Shown here in pieces: positions 63,630 to 64,000 of a DNA stretch of 64,000 bases (the stretch's first letter is position 1; each line of letters opens with the position of its first letter). Origin of the DNA: a virus; IMG/VR virus record IMGVR_UViG_3300025646_000030, positions 1 to 64,000 of that record; one strand, written 5' to 3'. The notes below the pieces were generated by a model that did not search any database, was not told where the DNA came from, and saw nothing but the letters and a program-made list of their open reading frames with translations. A program made the position numbers and the translations under genes.

Positions 63630-64000
63630 TTACTGCTCGCTCGCCCTAGTCAAAAGTCCGTTGATAATGTCAGCTGGCCGGCACTGGCGAGCAACGCACT
63701 CAGTGTCGAGCCATCTACGGTTGTTGGGTGTCAATGTAATCGATATTTTCAAACGCTCGTTTTCTTTGCGTAGTTGCTCGTTACTCTTGGACTGAGCGAT
63801 ACGGGCCGAGGTAGAGCGCCAGCGATCCAGCGTCCCCGGTGCCAAGTCGCCGCGCTCGGTGGCTTTCTGGAGGCGCTGCAGGATGCTCTGGCGCGACACC
63901 CCGAAGATCTCGCCGACGTCAGCCCATTTCACGAAGCCGTGCGCTTCGTAAAGCCTTTCGCACGTCTGCGTGATGTCTTCGAGGGGTGTGTATTTGGGCG
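63630..64000 (-). CDS. HTH/coiled-coil regulator-like protein (partial)
   Basis: The 5' part runs off the right edge: the frame is open to the last base with YTPLEDITQTCERLYEAHG before KWADVGEIFGVSRQSILQRL, a helix-turn-helix. A coiled coil (NEQLRKENERLKI) and a C-terminal RRWLDTECVARQCRPADIIN follow, which resembles a ribbon-helix-helix tail. It may be a DNA-binding regulator. The start lies outside the window. More than 120 residues are visible. Confidence 0.6.
   Translation of the reverse strand, partial: PKYTPLEDITQTCERLYEAHGFVKWADVGEIFGVSRQSILQRLQKATERGDLAPGTLDRWRSTSARIAQSKSNEQLRKENERLKISITLTPNNRRWLDTECVARQCRPADIINGLLTRASEQ

Noticed and set aside
1-64000. CRISPR array
   Set aside because: No series of regularly spaced identical repeats was seen. 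The repeats present are single pairs or coding tandem repeats.
1-64000. Integrase or attachment site
   Set aside because: No tyrosine or serine recombinase motifs were seen in any supported gene. The single tRNA lies inside the late operon and no att-like duplication of it was found.
1-64000. Photosynthesis or phycobilisome-related genes (psbA-like, nblA-like)
   Set aside because: No D1, D2, high-light or NblA-like sequence was recognised. The small leftward protein at 3120 has only a vague helical resemblance and no NblA signature.

Overview
The window is a tailed-phage genome (or most of one). It looks like a siphovirus that infects a cyanobacterium. The cyanobacterial link is inferred from three things: a cyAbrB-type regulator at 5347-5724, tail and virion proteins that resemble cyanophage proteins (10967-15553, 9339-9677, 8973-9104), and GC-rich coding like that of freshwater or brackish Synechococcus/Cyanobium phages. 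The siphovirus call rests on a lambda/HK97-like order: small and large terminase, portal, Mu-F-like head protein, DUF2213-type protease with a scaffold-like tail, capsid, connectors, tail tube, a tail chaperone with a -1 slippery site, a very long tape measure, and a lambda-like tip module. No integrase was found and no lysogeny module is evident.

Layout. Positions 202-7354 run rightward: primase-helicase, an embedded small basic protein, family A DNA polymerase, cyAbrB protein, a small protein, a two-domain endolysin and a 46-aa coupled protein. Almost everything else runs leftward. From the right edge, 63.6-50.4 kb holds about 45 small early or accessory genes, tightly overlapped. Recognisable ones are dCTP deaminase, an NrdR-like zinc ribbon, a DUF932 protein, an RlpA-like secreted protein, a CopG-like protein and the 227-aa protein with a conserved Cys/His pattern. 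Positions 50.4-45.97 kb carry terminases, a tRNA and the portal. Positions 45.97-35.4 kb carry an unusual block of large membrane-anchored proteins between portal and protease. Positions 35.1-29.3 kb are head and connector genes plus the tail tube, 29.2-15.6 kb are tail genes, and 15.5-7.35 kb are fibres, small membrane proteins (holin/spanin candidates) and a decayed gene. Rightward singletons inserted in the leftward block are an HNH-type endonuclease (21738), an XRE-type HTH protein (35178) and an HNH nuclease (48020).

Most interesting system. Between portal and protease, five proteins share a short cysteine motif (CGKGAIS.GEKCTKG and variants), in most cases followed by a membrane-like helix. 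The motif is attached to very different C-terminal domains: a kinase fold, a J domain with HPD, a GNAT-like region, and a serine-hydrolase-like region. One 1495-aa protein carries four such motifs in series. I infer a family of head-associated or ejected effector proteins built on a common tether; the function is not proven by sequence.

Other signals. These include a 9-mer CGYTCTCGG found at least 21 times on both strands and in several reading frames, whose copies form hairpins at both ends of the rightward operon. A cluster of GAACGGA inverted repeats lies inside the primase tail. Repeated ATGACTGA stop/start junctions couple the small early genes. A palindrome-rich, gene-poor region of about 0.9 kb lies near the right edge. 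The left edge is a run of 14 G and the right edge cuts a gene, so the window is not a closed genome.
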